Notes: generated from the sequence alone by a model not told the origin. DNA of 64,000 nt from Synechococcus sp. LTW-R (GCF_014217875.1 NZ_CP059060.1:124001-188000); one strand, 5' to 3'. Shown: positions 15,665 to 25,029, counted from the stretch's first letter. Made by a program: numbers and translations.

Positions 15665-16955
15665 TCTGGAGAACATCGTTAGTTCTGCTGAAGCCGACAA
15701 CCCGGTACTGAAGACCAAAGACTTCATTGACCGGGCAACGAAGCTCAAGGAGAACCTCGACAAGGGGGTGGAACGCGTTGATGCCATCGATGACCCAACG
15801 TTGCGGTCTGTGGCTCTGATCCAGCTACAGGACGAATTGGGCCTCAATTGCAATGAGTTCCTGCGCCTGGTGGAACTGCTGTCCAAATTCAAAGGGGAGC
15901 AGCCACCAGACGACTTTGATGAACTGCGCAAGTGGACATCAAAGCGTCGAAAACCGCCTGTTGTGGAAGACCTGCTTGGCTCCAGCTGCCTAACCGTTTG
16001 GGCCGCTGACGGCGGTTCAGGCAAAAGCTGCGGTGCTTATGAAATCGCAGAAGCAATCACCACTGGTGGCAAGTTCGCTGGTCAATTTCAAGCGCAGGTC
16101 GGTGATGTGGTGTTCGTCCAAGAAGACGAATCACCCACAGATGCCGAGGTGAAGTGGCAACGCATGGGTTTTAATCCCTACGGCAAACGACTGCACCTGA
16201 TGTGGTCGTTCACTCCGCTGATGATTCCTGAGCTGAAAGCCAAGATCCAAGCCACCAACGCAAAGGCTGTGGTGATGGATTCGCTCATCAGCATTGCTGG
16301 CGGAACCATCTCGCCAAAAGACGCTGAGTTTGCGCTGCTGCTCTACCGGCTCAACAAATTGGCGTCAGAGATGGGGGTAGCGATCCTGCTGATTCACCAC
16401 CTCACCAAGGACAGCAACCGCCAAGAAGTCACCAAGGAAGCCATCTACGGCAGCGCGTTTATCTTCGCAGCCACAGCTGATTGCTGGGGCTACTGGCGGG
16501 CCGATGAAGAAGGAAAACCGCAGTTCAAATTGCGGGTGCTGAAGGCTCGTTCCAACACTGTGGAGCTGGGAACCATCTACGTCTTCAACGGCAACGAAGA
16601 AGACCACCGACTGACGTTCAAAGGCTTTGGTGATCGGGTGGTGAGCCTTGATGAGCTGAAGACCAAACGGGACATGGTGATGGCCTTGCTGCACCGTGAC
16701 GGCAGCCAGAAATGGTCTGGTGCTGACATCAGCGAGTTCTTCGGTTGGGGTGGCAGCCGTTACGCCGAAAACGTGTTGGCAAAGCTCTACGAACAGCGTT
16801 GCGGCGTTGATCGCGTGCCCATGCCCAGCACTGGTGGCAGGCGGAAATACGCCTACTTCAGCGTTCTGGGTGGAGAAGTGAAAAAGTCCGACTTCCCCAC
16901 AGCTTCTACACCCCCTAAAACCGGGTCAGAAGCCAGTGGTGAAAGGGACTGGTAA
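15651..16955 (+). CDS. RepA-like hexameric ATPase/helicase (AAA_25 type)
   Basis: A 434-aa RecA-fold ATPase. Walker A is AADGGSGKS at 118-126; a Walker B-like strand is KAVVMDSLIS; then come the LLIHHLTKD and IYGSAFIFAATADCWGYW motifs found in RepA/DnaB-type helicases of plasmids and satellites. The C-terminus carries a winged-helix segment (RDMVMALLHRDGSQKWSG). The ATG at 15651 overlaps the primase by 14 nt, so primase and helicase form one module. Confidence 0.8.
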   Translation: MQNADLENIVSSAEADNPVLKTKDFIDRATKLKENLDKGVERVDAIDDPTLRSVALIQLQDELGLNCNEFLRLVELLSKFKGEQPPDDFDELRKWTSKRRKPPVVEDLLGSSCLTVWAADGGSGKSCGAYEIAEAITTGGKFAGQFQAQVGDVVFVQEDESPTDAEVKWQRMGFNPYGKRLHLMWSFTPLMIPELKAKIQATNAKAVVMDSLISIAGGTISPKDAEFALLLYRLNKLASEMGVAILLIHHLTKDSNRQEVTKEAIYGSAFIFAATADCWGYWRADEEGKPQFKLRVLKARSNTVELGTIYVFNGNEEDHRLTFKGFGDRVVSLDELKTKRDMVMALLHRDGSQKWSGADISEFFGWGGSRYAENVLAKLYEQRCGVDRVPMPSTGGRRKYAYFSVLGGEVKKSDFPTASTPPKTGSEASGERDW

Positions 16956-17075
16956 GGGGCTTTCACACACTTCTTACTCCTCGTGATACTGAATGACCTG
17001 CTGCTGGTAATGCAGTGGGTCATTCAATTAAGACCAGGTGCAACAGCAGGACTTCTACACATCCTTTCGCACATA

Positions 17076-17097
17076 TGTGCGCCAATTGGTGCGCCAG
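17076..17097 (-). promoter_or_regulatory. Arm-motif pair at end of replication operon
   Basis: GTGCGCCA at 17077 and 17089 (12-bp period), the inverted form of the right-element motif. It lies between the converging helicase and TerS-like genes. Confidence 0.42.
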
Positions 17098-17101
17098 AGC
17101 A

Positions 17102-17485
17102 TCAAGACTTGGTGTTGGCGTGCCGGACGCCCCAGCCGGTGCGCCTTGCCCTAATGGCTTCGTTGTCCAGTTTCCGCGCTAACAGAATGTCGTACAGCAA
17201 CCTCAGCGCGCCAACGCTGGCTGAAAACTGTTTGTCGTGTTCGGCTTTAAGGCTGATGCGTTGAAGGCTGGTGCAGAGATGAGTCACTAGGTGCTGAGCA
17301 TCGTGCGCATCCAGGCCCAGCTGAAGCTCGCCATGTGCCCAGTGACAGTCCCGTCTTGCAGTTGATCTGGAGCACCCCCACTTCTGCATCACATACGCCA
17401 CGGTGTCGGCGAAGCCATGCCCATCGCTGATCTTCGTGAGGGCAGCTTCCCTACGGCGTTTGCGTTCGGCTTTGGTTGTGCGCAT
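17102..17485 (-). CDS. Small helix-turn-helix protein, TerS-like layout (right element)
   Basis: A 127-aa protein with a basic start (MRTTKAERKRRREAAL), an HTH-like segment (MQKWGCSRSTARRDCHWAH) and a helical C-terminus (SASVGALRLLYDILLARKL). It parallels the left-element protein at 2542-2898. It faces the replication operon, and its upstream side holds palindromes and repeats. It could be a small terminase subunit that redirects a helper phage's packaging, or a repressor of the operon. Confidence 0.7.
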   Translation of the reverse strand: MRTTKAERKRRREAALTKISDGHGFADTVAYVMQKWGCSRSTARRDCHWAHGELQLGLDAHDAQHLVTHLCTSLQRISLKAEHDKQFSASVGALRLLYDILLARKLDNEAIRARRTGWGVRHANTKS

Positions 17486-17560
17486 TGGTGCCTAATCGAA
17501 TGGTGTCTTGATGCTTAAAACGATTGCTCTGCAGAAGCTTTGGGGCTGGACAAGATCCAA

Positions 17561-17785
17561 TGGTCACTGACCTATAGGTGACCAGTGAATGGTCTGTTTA
17601 GACAGCAGGCAGGCTGAGGCAAGAGGTTTGTCAGCTGTGATCCCACCTTGAAATGTGTGCTTGAGTGTCTGAAGTCTTCAAATCCATTGCGCTTTAATGG
17701 ATCTAAGTAGACATAGGCAGTAACTAGTGTTGTCTGCATGTCTAGGTAGACGTACTGATTGCATTATCTATCTGGAGGTAGACAA
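17561..17785. promoter_or_regulatory. Palindrome- and repeat-rich control region or origin
   Basis: Nested palindromes (TGGTCAC..GTGACCA, 17561-17584, enclosing ACCTATAGGT) are followed by CTGTTTAGACAG (17594-17605). Then come three GTAGAC repeats at about 17707, 17740 (a perfect GTCTA-GG-TAGAC palindrome, 17740-17751) and 17777. There is no gene between 17486 and 18005. The layout suits operators of a repressor or iterons of a replication origin. Confidence 0.5.
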
Positions 17786-18005
17786 TCTGCTCAGTACCGG
17801 CGTGGGTTTGTCGGTCGTTATGGGAGACCCGAGCCTCTGGGAGTCCAACACCAGGGGCTTTTCCTTGACCGCCTGCTCAACGTGAAGGTGGTCCATTGCC
17901 TGATAACCCTTTCTGGGAAGTAGCTCGACTTTCCCGCTTGATATTTCCGGGCGCGGAACGGGGCACAGAACACCGCTTTTCTGGCTCTATGTGCATGATG
18001 CAGAA

Positions 18006-18194
18006 ATGGCAGTGAATCTGAATACCGCTTCAAGCGACGAAGACCTTGCGATGCTGTGGCCGAACACCCTCCACACCCGATGGGGGCAAGAGGGGTTCAT
18101 GGGCGGCATCGGCGCCAAGGGCGACGACTTTGTTTGTCGCTGCTCAATGTGCGCCAAGATCCGGCGCGACCGTTGGGAGAAGGAGCCTTACTGA
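18006..18194 (+). CDS. Small protein with Cys-rich tail (62 aa)
   Basis: It starts MAVNLNTASSDEDLAMLWPN and ends with CRCSMCAKIRRDRWEKE, a C-x-C-x2-C cluster that may bind zinc. A GTG at 17991 would add five residues. It is followed 3 nt later by another short frame. Confidence 0.55.
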   Translation: MAVNLNTASSDEDLAMLWPNTLHTRWGQEGFMGGIGAKGDDFVCRCSMCAKIRRDRWEKEPY

Positions 18195-18197
18195 TCA

Positions 18198-18359
18198 GTG
18201 AAGACTCCAAAGCCACGAGCCCTCACCTATACGGAAATGATGAACGGGGGGAAGCAGCAGCTCGATTCAGAAGCTCCAGACGGTGAGAGCCTGAAGCTGT
18301 TCTGCCGTTGCATCGGAGAGATCAGGCTTCAGGTTCAGATGGAGGGGGTGCAGGGGTAG
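18198..18359 (+). CDS. Possible small protein (53 aa)
   Basis: A GTG-initiated frame 3 nt after the previous stop, beginning MKTPKPRALTYTEMMNGG with LFCRCIGEIRLQVQ in the tail. Its end overlaps the convergent gene at 18322-18768 by 38 nt. Coupling and composition favour a real gene. Confidence 0.42.
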   Translation: MKTPKPRALTYTEMMNGGKQQLDSEAPDGESLKLFCRCIGEIRLQVQMEGVQG

Positions 18360-18768
18360 GCGGGTCCAGAGATTGAGAGAGAAGGTTGGCCAACTCCTTC
18401 CTTTGTGCCGCATCGATGCACTTCTCTGTCTTCTTAAGTGCCAAAAGCTTGATCTTCTCGTTGTCCGAGCCGTTCGGGGCTTCCTGTTTCTCCTTATCAG
18501 AATTCAAAAAACCTTGCGCAAAGAGCCCGCCCAAGGATTTCACTAAGGCACTTGGAAGCGCGATGTCGACAGCACTCTTTACTGAGACGCCATCTTCAAT
18601 GGCCTCGCAGAATGCTGCAGAAAAGTTTTTTGCAAGTGCATAATCTCCCGGCCCTATCTCAAGACCTCCTGAAGTAGGGCTTGCTGCTGCAAACGAGCTC
18701 CCCGCCCAACTCAGCAGGAATGAGACCGACGCGATCAGGGCGAAAATCCTCTGGGTCCAGGTCTTCAT
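18322..18768 (-). CDS. Secreted hypothetical protein (148 aa)
   Basis: A signal peptide (residues 1 to about 27, cleavage near SSFAAA) is followed by a mainly helical mature domain with two Cys (AAFCEAIED and TEKCIDAAQ), which could form a disulfide, and a Pro-rich tail. No family is recognised. It is probably periplasmic. Confidence 0.7.
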   Translation of the reverse strand: MKTWTQRIFALIASVSFLLSWAGSSFAAASPTSGGLEIGPGDYALAKNFSAAFCEAIEDGVSVKSAVDIALPSALVKSLGGLFAQGFLNSDKEKQEAPNGSDNEKIKLLALKKTEKCIDAAQRKELANLLSQSLDPPTPAPPPSEPEA

Positions 18769-18798
18769 GGGGTCTACCGGTCCGCTGGGTAACGATTA

Positions 18799-19065
18799 TC
18801 AGAAATACCGCCTGTAGGGCCGACCATCCTTTGTGCGAGCGTCTGTGTATCGCCCTCCTCTGGGCCCCTCCTTTTCTTGAACCTGCTTAGGCGGTAGAGC
18901 GCCCGTCATCTTCCACTCATGCCTCTCTTCTTCCACGGAAGGCGACGAGGTTTCATGAGCCTCACGTATGTAGTCGGCCATCGACTGCTTGGGTTCGGCT
19001 GGCGGCTTCGGGGCGGCCTCTATTCGAACCCATTCCCCAGCCTCGTTGAGCTTGTAATGACCCAT
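18799..19065 (-). CDS. Hypothetical polar protein (88 aa)
   Basis: It starts MGHYKLNEAGEWVRIEA and ends TDARTKDGRPYRRYF. It is charged, Pro-rich and likely disordered in the middle. The ATG at 19065 is used because the in-frame region upstream is repeat DNA. It lies between the secreted protein and palindromic repeat copy 8. Confidence 0.6.
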   Translation of the reverse strand: MGHYKLNEAGEWVRIEAAPKPPAEPKQSMADYIREAHETSSPSVEEERHEWKMTGALPPKQVQEKEGPRGGRYTDARTKDGRPYRRYF

Positions 19066-19095
19066 GCCCCCAGCTTGGCTCAGGTCACGCTCACG

Positions 19096-19247
19096 CAACA
19101 GCTCCCCGACCCACTGCTCAGTAGCGGGGAGTGTTGAGGTGGGGGAGTTTGGCATTCCCCCGTCTCGGATCACGTAGGAACGACCACCGTGTCCTCAGCG
19201 GTTATGGCCTTAGTGTTGCCGTCAGTGCAAGGGGGTGGCACATCCAC
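19096..19247 (-). repeat. Palindromic island repeat, full-length copy 8 (inverted)
   Basis: A minus-strand copy with all blocks: the terminal palindrome (19096-19136), the internal hairpin GGGGGAG..TTCCCCC, TCTCGGATCAC, CCTCAGCGGTTATGGCC, and the end GTTGCCGTCAGTGCAAGGGG. It ends 9 nt before the DUF3721 gene. Confidence 0.85.
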
Positions 19248-19256
19248 AATGAAGAG

Positions 19257-19490
19257 ATGACCAAAGTCGCTGCTGCTGTACTGCTTGCTTCGTCTCTCAT
19301 TGCTACAGGCGTTCGAGCAGAAGAACCGGACGGCAACTACACCTTTGCCACTAAGGCAGAAGCCCTGCAACGGGCAAAGGAGACGGGCTGCGAAGGCGCT
19401 TACGAATGGTTTGGTGTCTGGTCACCCTGTGAAGAAGACGGTGGCGAAGACGATCACAGCGGCCATGACCACAGCGGCCACAGCCACTAG
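19257..19490 (+). CDS. Secreted DUF3721-like protein with His-rich tail
   Basis: A 77-aa protein with a signal peptide (MTKVAAAVLLASSLIATGVR, cleaved near AEE). A DUF3721-type core follows: FATKAEALQRAKETGCEGAY, then FGVWSPC. The C-terminus is rich in His and Asp (DDHSGHDHSGHSH) and probably binds metal in the periplasm. I start at 19257; the in-frame extension upstream is repeat DNA. Confidence 0.78.
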   Translation: MTKVAAAVLLASSLIATGVRAEEPDGNYTFATKAEALQRAKETGCEGAYEWFGVWSPCEEDGGEDDHSGHDHSGHSH

Positions 19491-19502
19491 CCAACAGATC
19501 CC

Positions 19503-19592
19503 GGGTCGGGAGTGTTGAGTTGGGGGCGAAATGCACTCCGCCCCCGTCTCGGACAACGACCTATGCACCGGTCGCCTCCTCAGTCGTTATGC
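19503..19592 (-). repeat. Palindromic island repeat, partial copy 9 (inverted)
   Basis: GGGTCGGGAGTGTTGA, a hairpin GGGGGCG..CGCCCCC, TCTCGGACAACG and CCTCAGTCGTTATGCC keep the block order of the minus-strand copies. The left half of the terminal palindrome is lost. Confidence 0.65.
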
Positions 19593-19693
19593 CTGTGGTC
19601 AGGCCGTGCAGACATCAGCAAATCTGCTCAGCAGGTTTTATATCCCCATAAGCCATGACAAAGGGGAGCCTTGGCAGGCTTCTAGGGAGACAG

Positions 19694-19718
19694 AGTCGGC
19701 TTGATGAGCCGACTTTTT
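19694..19718 (+). terminator. Strong intrinsic terminator; otherwise empty 19593-19994
   Basis: AGTCGGCT-TGATG-AGCCGACT followed by TTTT. It could end a read-through from the DUF3721 gene or an unseen small RNA starting near 19620. No gene is visible in the rest of this gap. Confidence 0.75.
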
Positions 19719-19994
19719 CATGACAGCTAGGCGTGCCGCCATCACATGAGATCTGGATACTGATCCGCTCCCTGTGGACAGGTACCCCATAGAGCTGGCA
19801 AACACTTAAGCCTCAGCATTCACGACGCAAATTTCTGAAGCCACTTCACGTACCCACAAGGACTCCAGAAGCCCCCGTGCCCCTTCTGCGTTGAACGTCT
19901 ACGGGAGCCATTAACGACCCACCCGAGAGCCTCTGCAGCCCCTTGAGACGGCGCTCAGCTGTAAGTCAATGTGTCAATCAATCGGATCCGAAAG

Positions 19995-20888
19995 CTAACT
20001 TTTAAAGCTAAGCCTCTGATAGCAGAGCGAGAGCCACTGCTGAAAGAAGAGGTTTCGGTGCGATCTCCAAAGAGTAACAGGCTCCTGATCATTGAAGTTG
20101 AAAGGTGGTGGTACATCGCCCCGACCACGGTCCCTCTCCATTTCAGCAAGAAGCCTATCTACATTATATTCAGGATGGCCAAGATGCATGAGCTGCTTTT
20201 GATCAGGAGTTTCAAAAATGGTGTAGCCAACATCCTGACCATGAGCTAGCAGCCTCAACCTACCTTGAATCTCGGCTTTTTCCATCTCTTGATCATCTAG
20301 CGTTGCGTGTCGGCTTTGTGGGCAGACAAAAGTATCGTCTTGACCGTTGATAATGGGATTTCCTGGAGCGAGTGACTTAAGAGGGAACACCCCAAACAAT
20401 TTTTGGGACAATGGTCGCTTATCAACTCCTGCTAGATAAGCCAATGCAAAACCAGCCCAGCAAAGACCAAGGGTGCTAGCACAGTGAGTACGAGATTCAT
20501 TAATGACCTTTACTAGCTCTTCCCAGTAATTAACCTCTTCAAACTGCAAATGCTCTACTGGCGCGCCAGTAATAATTAGAGCATCTAAAAAGTCATTCGA
20601 ATTCGCCTCTTCCCAAGAAACATATATACGGTCTAAATGGTCCCGATCCCAAGTCTTGTAGTCATGACTTGAAAGTCGAATCCATACAGGCTCGATCTGG
20701 AGAGGGGATAGCCCAAGTGGATGCAGCAGGTTGAATTCATACTGCATCCCCAAGGGCATAATATTTACTATCCCAACTCGAAGTGGCCTAATATCTTGCC
20801 TCTCAGCTAGAGATGGATCAATCCAAAGAACACCAGCCCTTTGAAGAGAATCAATCTTATTGTACTTTCTTGGAAGTATGAGCGACAA
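19995..20888 (-). CDS. metA: Homoserine O-acyltransferase, MetA family
   Basis: A 297-aa enzyme that acylates homoserine, the first committed step of methionine synthesis. Seen: NIMPLG near the N-terminus, TGAPVEHLQFEEVNYWEEL, the catalytic Cys143 in GLCWAG, and the GHPEYN motif. The length is normal. Whether acetyl- or succinyl-CoA is used cannot be read safely. It lies 8 nt downstream of metY and both are visibly richer in A+T than the core genes, which suggests import from a low-GC picocyanobacterium. Confidence 0.9.
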   Translation of the reverse strand: MSLILPRKYNKIDSLQRAGVLWIDPSLAERQDIRPLRVGIVNIMPLGMQYEFNLLHPLGLSPLQIEPVWIRLSSHDYKTWDRDHLDRIYVSWEEANSNDFLDALIITGAPVEHLQFEEVNYWEELVKVINESRTHCASTLGLCWAGFALAYLAGVDKRPLSQKLFGVFPLKSLAPGNPIINGQDDTFVCPQSRHATLDDQEMEKAEIQGRLRLLAHGQDVGYTIFETPDQKQLMHLGHPEYNVDRLLAEMERDRGRGDVPPPFNFNDQEPVTLWRSHRNLFFQQWLSLCYQRLSFKS

Positions 20889-20896
20889 CTTGCCAC

Positions 20897-22336
<1,440 letters not shown>

Positions 22337-22348
22337 TTGGTTTCCAGT

Positions 22349-22753
22349 TCAAGCGGCAGAGCCTTGAAGTACAAGGATCCAAGTTAATGCCGTTAGCAAA
22401 GCAACTGAAACCGGAAGCAACAGTAGTAACAGATGGCCAGAGCGATTCTCCGGTTGATCTGAGATATCGGGATCTTCAGATTCGGAGAGAGACATTAGAA
22501 CGTGCTCCAACATGGATAGATGAGTTCGATAGTCAGCAATAGAACATGTCGAACGAATCTTATCCTTCACATTTTCGCAAAATAAAGATCTCAGATTCAT
22601 TAATGTCGTGATATCAAGATTATGTTTACGATGAACCATCAATAAGCTTCGCTTTCGTGAGGCTAAATTATGCAAGCCACTGAGGTCGTACCAGTTTTGC
22701 TGCCAACTTAATTCTGAGATTTTCCGAAAAACTTGCTGATGCACTTTTATCAC
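22349..22753 (-). CDS. Hypothetical tail-anchored membrane protein (134 aa)
   Basis: A soluble, helical N-terminal part (MIKVHQQVFRKISELSWQQN) is followed by a C-terminal membrane helix (GHLLLLLLPVSVALLTALTW, residues about 105-127). It is AT-rich like metA-metY. No family is recognised. Confidence 0.65.
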   Translation of the reverse strand: MIKVHQQVFRKISELSWQQNWYDLSGLHNLASRKRSLLMVHRKHNLDITTLMNLRSLFCENVKDKIRSTCSIADYRTHLSMLEHVLMSLSESEDPDISDQPENRSGHLLLLLLPVSVALLTALTWILVLQGSAA

Positions 22754-22797
22754 TCAAGGTTTTTCTCCACTCACAGTTTGATTTTTGAAGACGCCGC

Positions 22798-22953
22798 TTA
22801 GTCTTCTGTCAATCTTTTGTCTACCTTTGCCTGCAAAGCTGAAAGCTGCTTTTCGATGTACCTTGCAAGTTTCTGATCGCCAGCGCGCTTTGCTTGATGC
22901 AAATGAAAAATCAGGCTGTCGTAGGCGTCCTTGGCTGAAGACTTCTTGGCCAT
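22798..22953 (-). CDS. 51-aa micro-protein B, copy 1
   Basis: It begins MAKKSSAKDAYDSLIFHLHQ and contains AKRAGDQKLARYIEKQL. The gene at 25787-25942 encodes a clear paralogue of the same length with the shared core FHLHQAxRAGDQKLA. Conservation of the protein in two separate copies shows the frame is real. It follows the 22-aa peptide gene after exactly 31 nt. The fold is probably helical; function is unknown. Confidence 0.8.
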   Translation of the reverse strand: MAKKSSAKDAYDSLIFHLHQAKRAGDQKLARYIEKQLSALQAKVDKRLTED

Positions 22954-22984
22954 GAGTAGCAATGCACAAAAATTCCGCTGTTAC

Positions 22985-23053
22985 TTAGACGTCTCGGAGC
23001 AAGGAGCTTGCGATCCAGGCTGCAAATAAGAACGCGCCAATGAAACCGGCCAT
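22985..23053 (-). CDS. 22-aa membrane micro-protein A, copy 1
   Basis: MAGFIGAFLFAAWIASSLLRDV is one short membrane helix with an Arg-Asp end. The copy at 25687-25755 has the same length and differs at six positions, all conservative or small-to-small changes. The gene is preceded by an HLR1-like repeat and followed after 31 nt by micro-protein B. Photosynthetic complexes contain subunits of this size, but no such identity is claimed. Confidence 0.72.
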   Translation of the reverse strand: MAGFIGAFLFAAWIASSLLRDV

Positions 23054-23074
23054 AGCAATCGGAGATCCGACTCA

Positions 23075-23092
23075 AATGTAACGGTGTGTAAC
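23075..23092 (-). promoter_or_regulatory. HLR1-like element (RpaB site), copy 1
   Basis: Read on the minus strand: GTTACACA-CC-GTTACATT. This matches the HLR1 consensus, two (G/T)TTACA(T/A)(T/A) repeats separated by 2 bp, at 15 of 16 fixed positions. It ends 21 nt before the start codon of micro-protein A. HLR1 is bound by the response regulator RpaB and controls high-light genes in cyanobacteria. Confidence 0.65.
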
Positions 23093-23548
23093 GACAAGCG
23101 TGGCTTCTCGCTTGGGCGGAGGCCAATCAACAGAAATTTGCTTTGCCGCACCGCCTCACTTACAGGACTCCAGTTGACCCACACCAGGTGTCTGTTTGCT
23201 GGCATCAGCTGGCGGCACCACTACAGCTGGTGCCAGCGTTAGCCAGTACTGGGCGACCCTCAATGAACCCAGCCGTGCTCACCCGCTTGGACCAGCTGGA
23301 GCAGGAATGGCAGCAGCGTCTACTGATGCAACCAAGAAGCGGTCCAACGGACAAAAAAAGAGACGGGTACCAACCCGCCTCGGTTTCTCCCTTGAAACCC
23401 ACTCGTAGGTCTCAAAGAGATAGTGCGACCAGGCGTTAAGTGGTGACGTGTCTTTGGTCACCCCTTGATCGTTGTGTGTGGGACTGAGGACTCTTCCTGA
23501 GGTTCCCAAGGCAGCCAGCCGAAAGCGACTCACCAGCAACAAGCCAAG
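23093..23548. other. Gap with no supported gene
   Basis: Two overlapping plus frames (23143-23439 and 23196-23408) compete and neither is persuasive. A weak stem CGGGT-ACCA-ACCCG lies at about 23364-23377. Confidence 0.4.
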
Positions 23549-23584
23549 AAAAAACCTCCATGGGATGACTGACCACGGAGGTTT
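23549..23584 (-). terminator. Minus-strand intrinsic terminator
   Basis: AACCTCCATGG and CCACGGAGGTT form an extended stem with six T's following on the minus strand. About 120 nt further right, AAGGGCGGC-ACTCAC-GCCGCCCTT (23702-23725) is a perfect 9-bp hairpin without a T run. No coding frame between 23585 and 23833 is convincing. Confidence 0.62.
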
Positions 23585-23833
23585 GCGGTCTCCTCAGACG
23601 ACGCCCAACAGATCTATTCGGGGTCTTGTATCCACACGAGTAGGACAACCGTCACTGGGGGTTCGGTCAAGAACACTCACCCCAGGAAACCGCCCATTGA
23701 GAAGGGCGGCACTCACGCCGCCCTTGGCACCTGACCCGTCGAAAGAGAAGCAGGGTCTGCTGGTGTCTGAACCCTTGATAGGTCGCCCAACAGGCAGGCG
23801 ACACCAGCAAAAACACTCAACCTCGAAGCACAT

Positions 23834-23859
23834 AAAAAAGGCGGTGCGCTAACACCGCC
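23834..23859 (-). terminator. Terminator of the Cys-rich gene pair
   Basis: GGCGGTG-CGCTAA-CACCGCC preceded on the plus strand by six A's. It lies about 90 nt beyond the stop of the downstream Cys-rich gene. Confidence 0.72.
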
Positions 23860-23946
23860 TCTCCTCCCCAAGACGAAACTCACCACGGAACATCTGATCC
23901 AGTTGTGGTTCAAGGGGATACAGAAGGCATCAGTACAAGCACTCGT

Positions 23947-24126
23947 TCAAGAGGGACTGGATCCCTGCTCCCAGTTCCAGCACTTCACTGATGACACCTT
24001 CGGTCTAGGGATAGAACCCTCATGAAGGTGGCAGTAGGTGCTGTCGTAGTGACGGCAGTAGAGGCGGCAGTTCAGACCTGTTCCCGAAGTCCGGAGCAGT
24101 CCATAAGGAAGAACGTCGTTGGTCAT
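23947..24126 (-). CDS. Cys-rich small protein 2 (59 aa)
   Basis: It starts MTNDVLPYGLLRTSGTG, then LNCRLYCRHYDSTYCHLH, and ends with VKCWNWEQGSS. Its start shares one base with the stop of the upstream Cys-rich gene (TGATG), so the two are coupled. The C-x3-C-x7-C-..-K-C-x2-W pattern resembles that of its neighbour, hinting at a common zinc-binding fold. Confidence 0.62.
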   Translation of the reverse strand: MTNDVLPYGLLRTSGTGLNCRLYCRHYDSTYCHLHEGSIPRPKVSSVKCWNWEQGSSPS

Positions 24127-24356
24127 CACGCTGCCTCTGGGCACCACCCAACCTGCTTTTCCCGTCTGGTCATCCAGTGACGGCACTTCTTGGTCAGGTG
24201 CTCTCCCTGTTGCAGTTGCTTGGACTGCAGTCGGCACCCCAGCAGTGTTCGGCAGTGGGCGTCTGTCCCATATGTGAAGTGCTGGCAGGTAATGCAGACC
24301 CGGCCTGACCTGGAGGCGCGTAATGCCCTCGATTCCATGAACTCCCAGTCCTCCAT
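24126..24356 (-). CDS. Cys-rich small protein 1 (76 aa)
   Basis: After a helical N-terminus come CITCQHFTYGTDAHCRTLLG, then C, KKCRHWMTRR and WCPEAA: six Cys and two His in a pattern suited to a small zinc ribbon. I use the ATG at 24356. No known family is assigned. Confidence 0.65.
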   Translation of the reverse strand: MEDWEFMESRALRASRSGRVCITCQHFTYGTDAHCRTLLGCRLQSKQLQQGEHLTKKCRHWMTRREKQVGWCPEAA

Positions 24357-24530
24357 GCACGCTCCGCCTAAGTACACCTGCACTACTAAAAACGGCGTTC
24401 GTTCCGTAAGGCTTTTCAGGAAGGCTTCAGGTCTCGGGGAATCCGGAAGAAATTCCTGAAGCCGGAGTACGTAGGCCCATGGACGCGGCTAGCCCCTAGG
24501 GGTGCCTTTGTCTGGACGACGCAGAGTTTG

Positions 24531-24770
24531 ATGGTCAACGTGTCCTCAGACTCCTTGCAGGTGCTCCTGGTGGCAGCTCAGCGTTGGTTACTAGCTCTCG
24601 CCGGCATAGGCCTTGTGGCGCTGGTTGCACTGATGACCAGGCTTCTTCCTGCGGTGAATCAGACCCAGCGCCTGCTCGACTGCGTTGAGCGCTAGAAGCA
24701 GGCTTACGTCGAAAGTGCGATCCCGGAGATCGCTGAGATCGATGCGTATGACCCTTGCAAGGGGTTGTAG
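24531..24770 (+). pseudogene. Small membrane protein gene with internal stop
   Basis: The frame begins MVNVSSDSLQVLLVAAQRWL, has a membrane helix (residues about 12-42) and reaches NQTQRLLDCVER. A TAG follows at 24693-24695, then the same frame continues KQAYVESAIPEIAEIDAYDP and CKGL to a second stop. The continuation reads as genuine protein, so I take this as one 79-codon gene with a nonsense mutation. A 54-aa truncated product is still possible. Confidence 0.6.
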
Positions 24771-25029
24771 GCAGGCCTGATGCCAGGCACGCTCTGACCA
24801 TTCAAGTCACATCAACCAACAGGAATTCGGTTAACTGGCCAACAAGAGACCAACCCAAACCAATCGACGACAATTACTTGAGCTATCAGTCAAGCCGATT
24901 GCTATTACTGGAGTTGGAGAACTACGCTGAATAGTCTTGCCGTTTAAGCTGATCCGAGACTCTTTGCTCTATTCCGAAGAGCACCGAGGTGAGATGAGGC
25001 ACAAGGCTTTGGGAACTGATGGACTGCTA

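Noticed and set aside
23143-23439. Two overlapping plus frames
   Set aside because: Two frames compete for the same DNA, neither has a clear start or family, and a hairpin lies within both.
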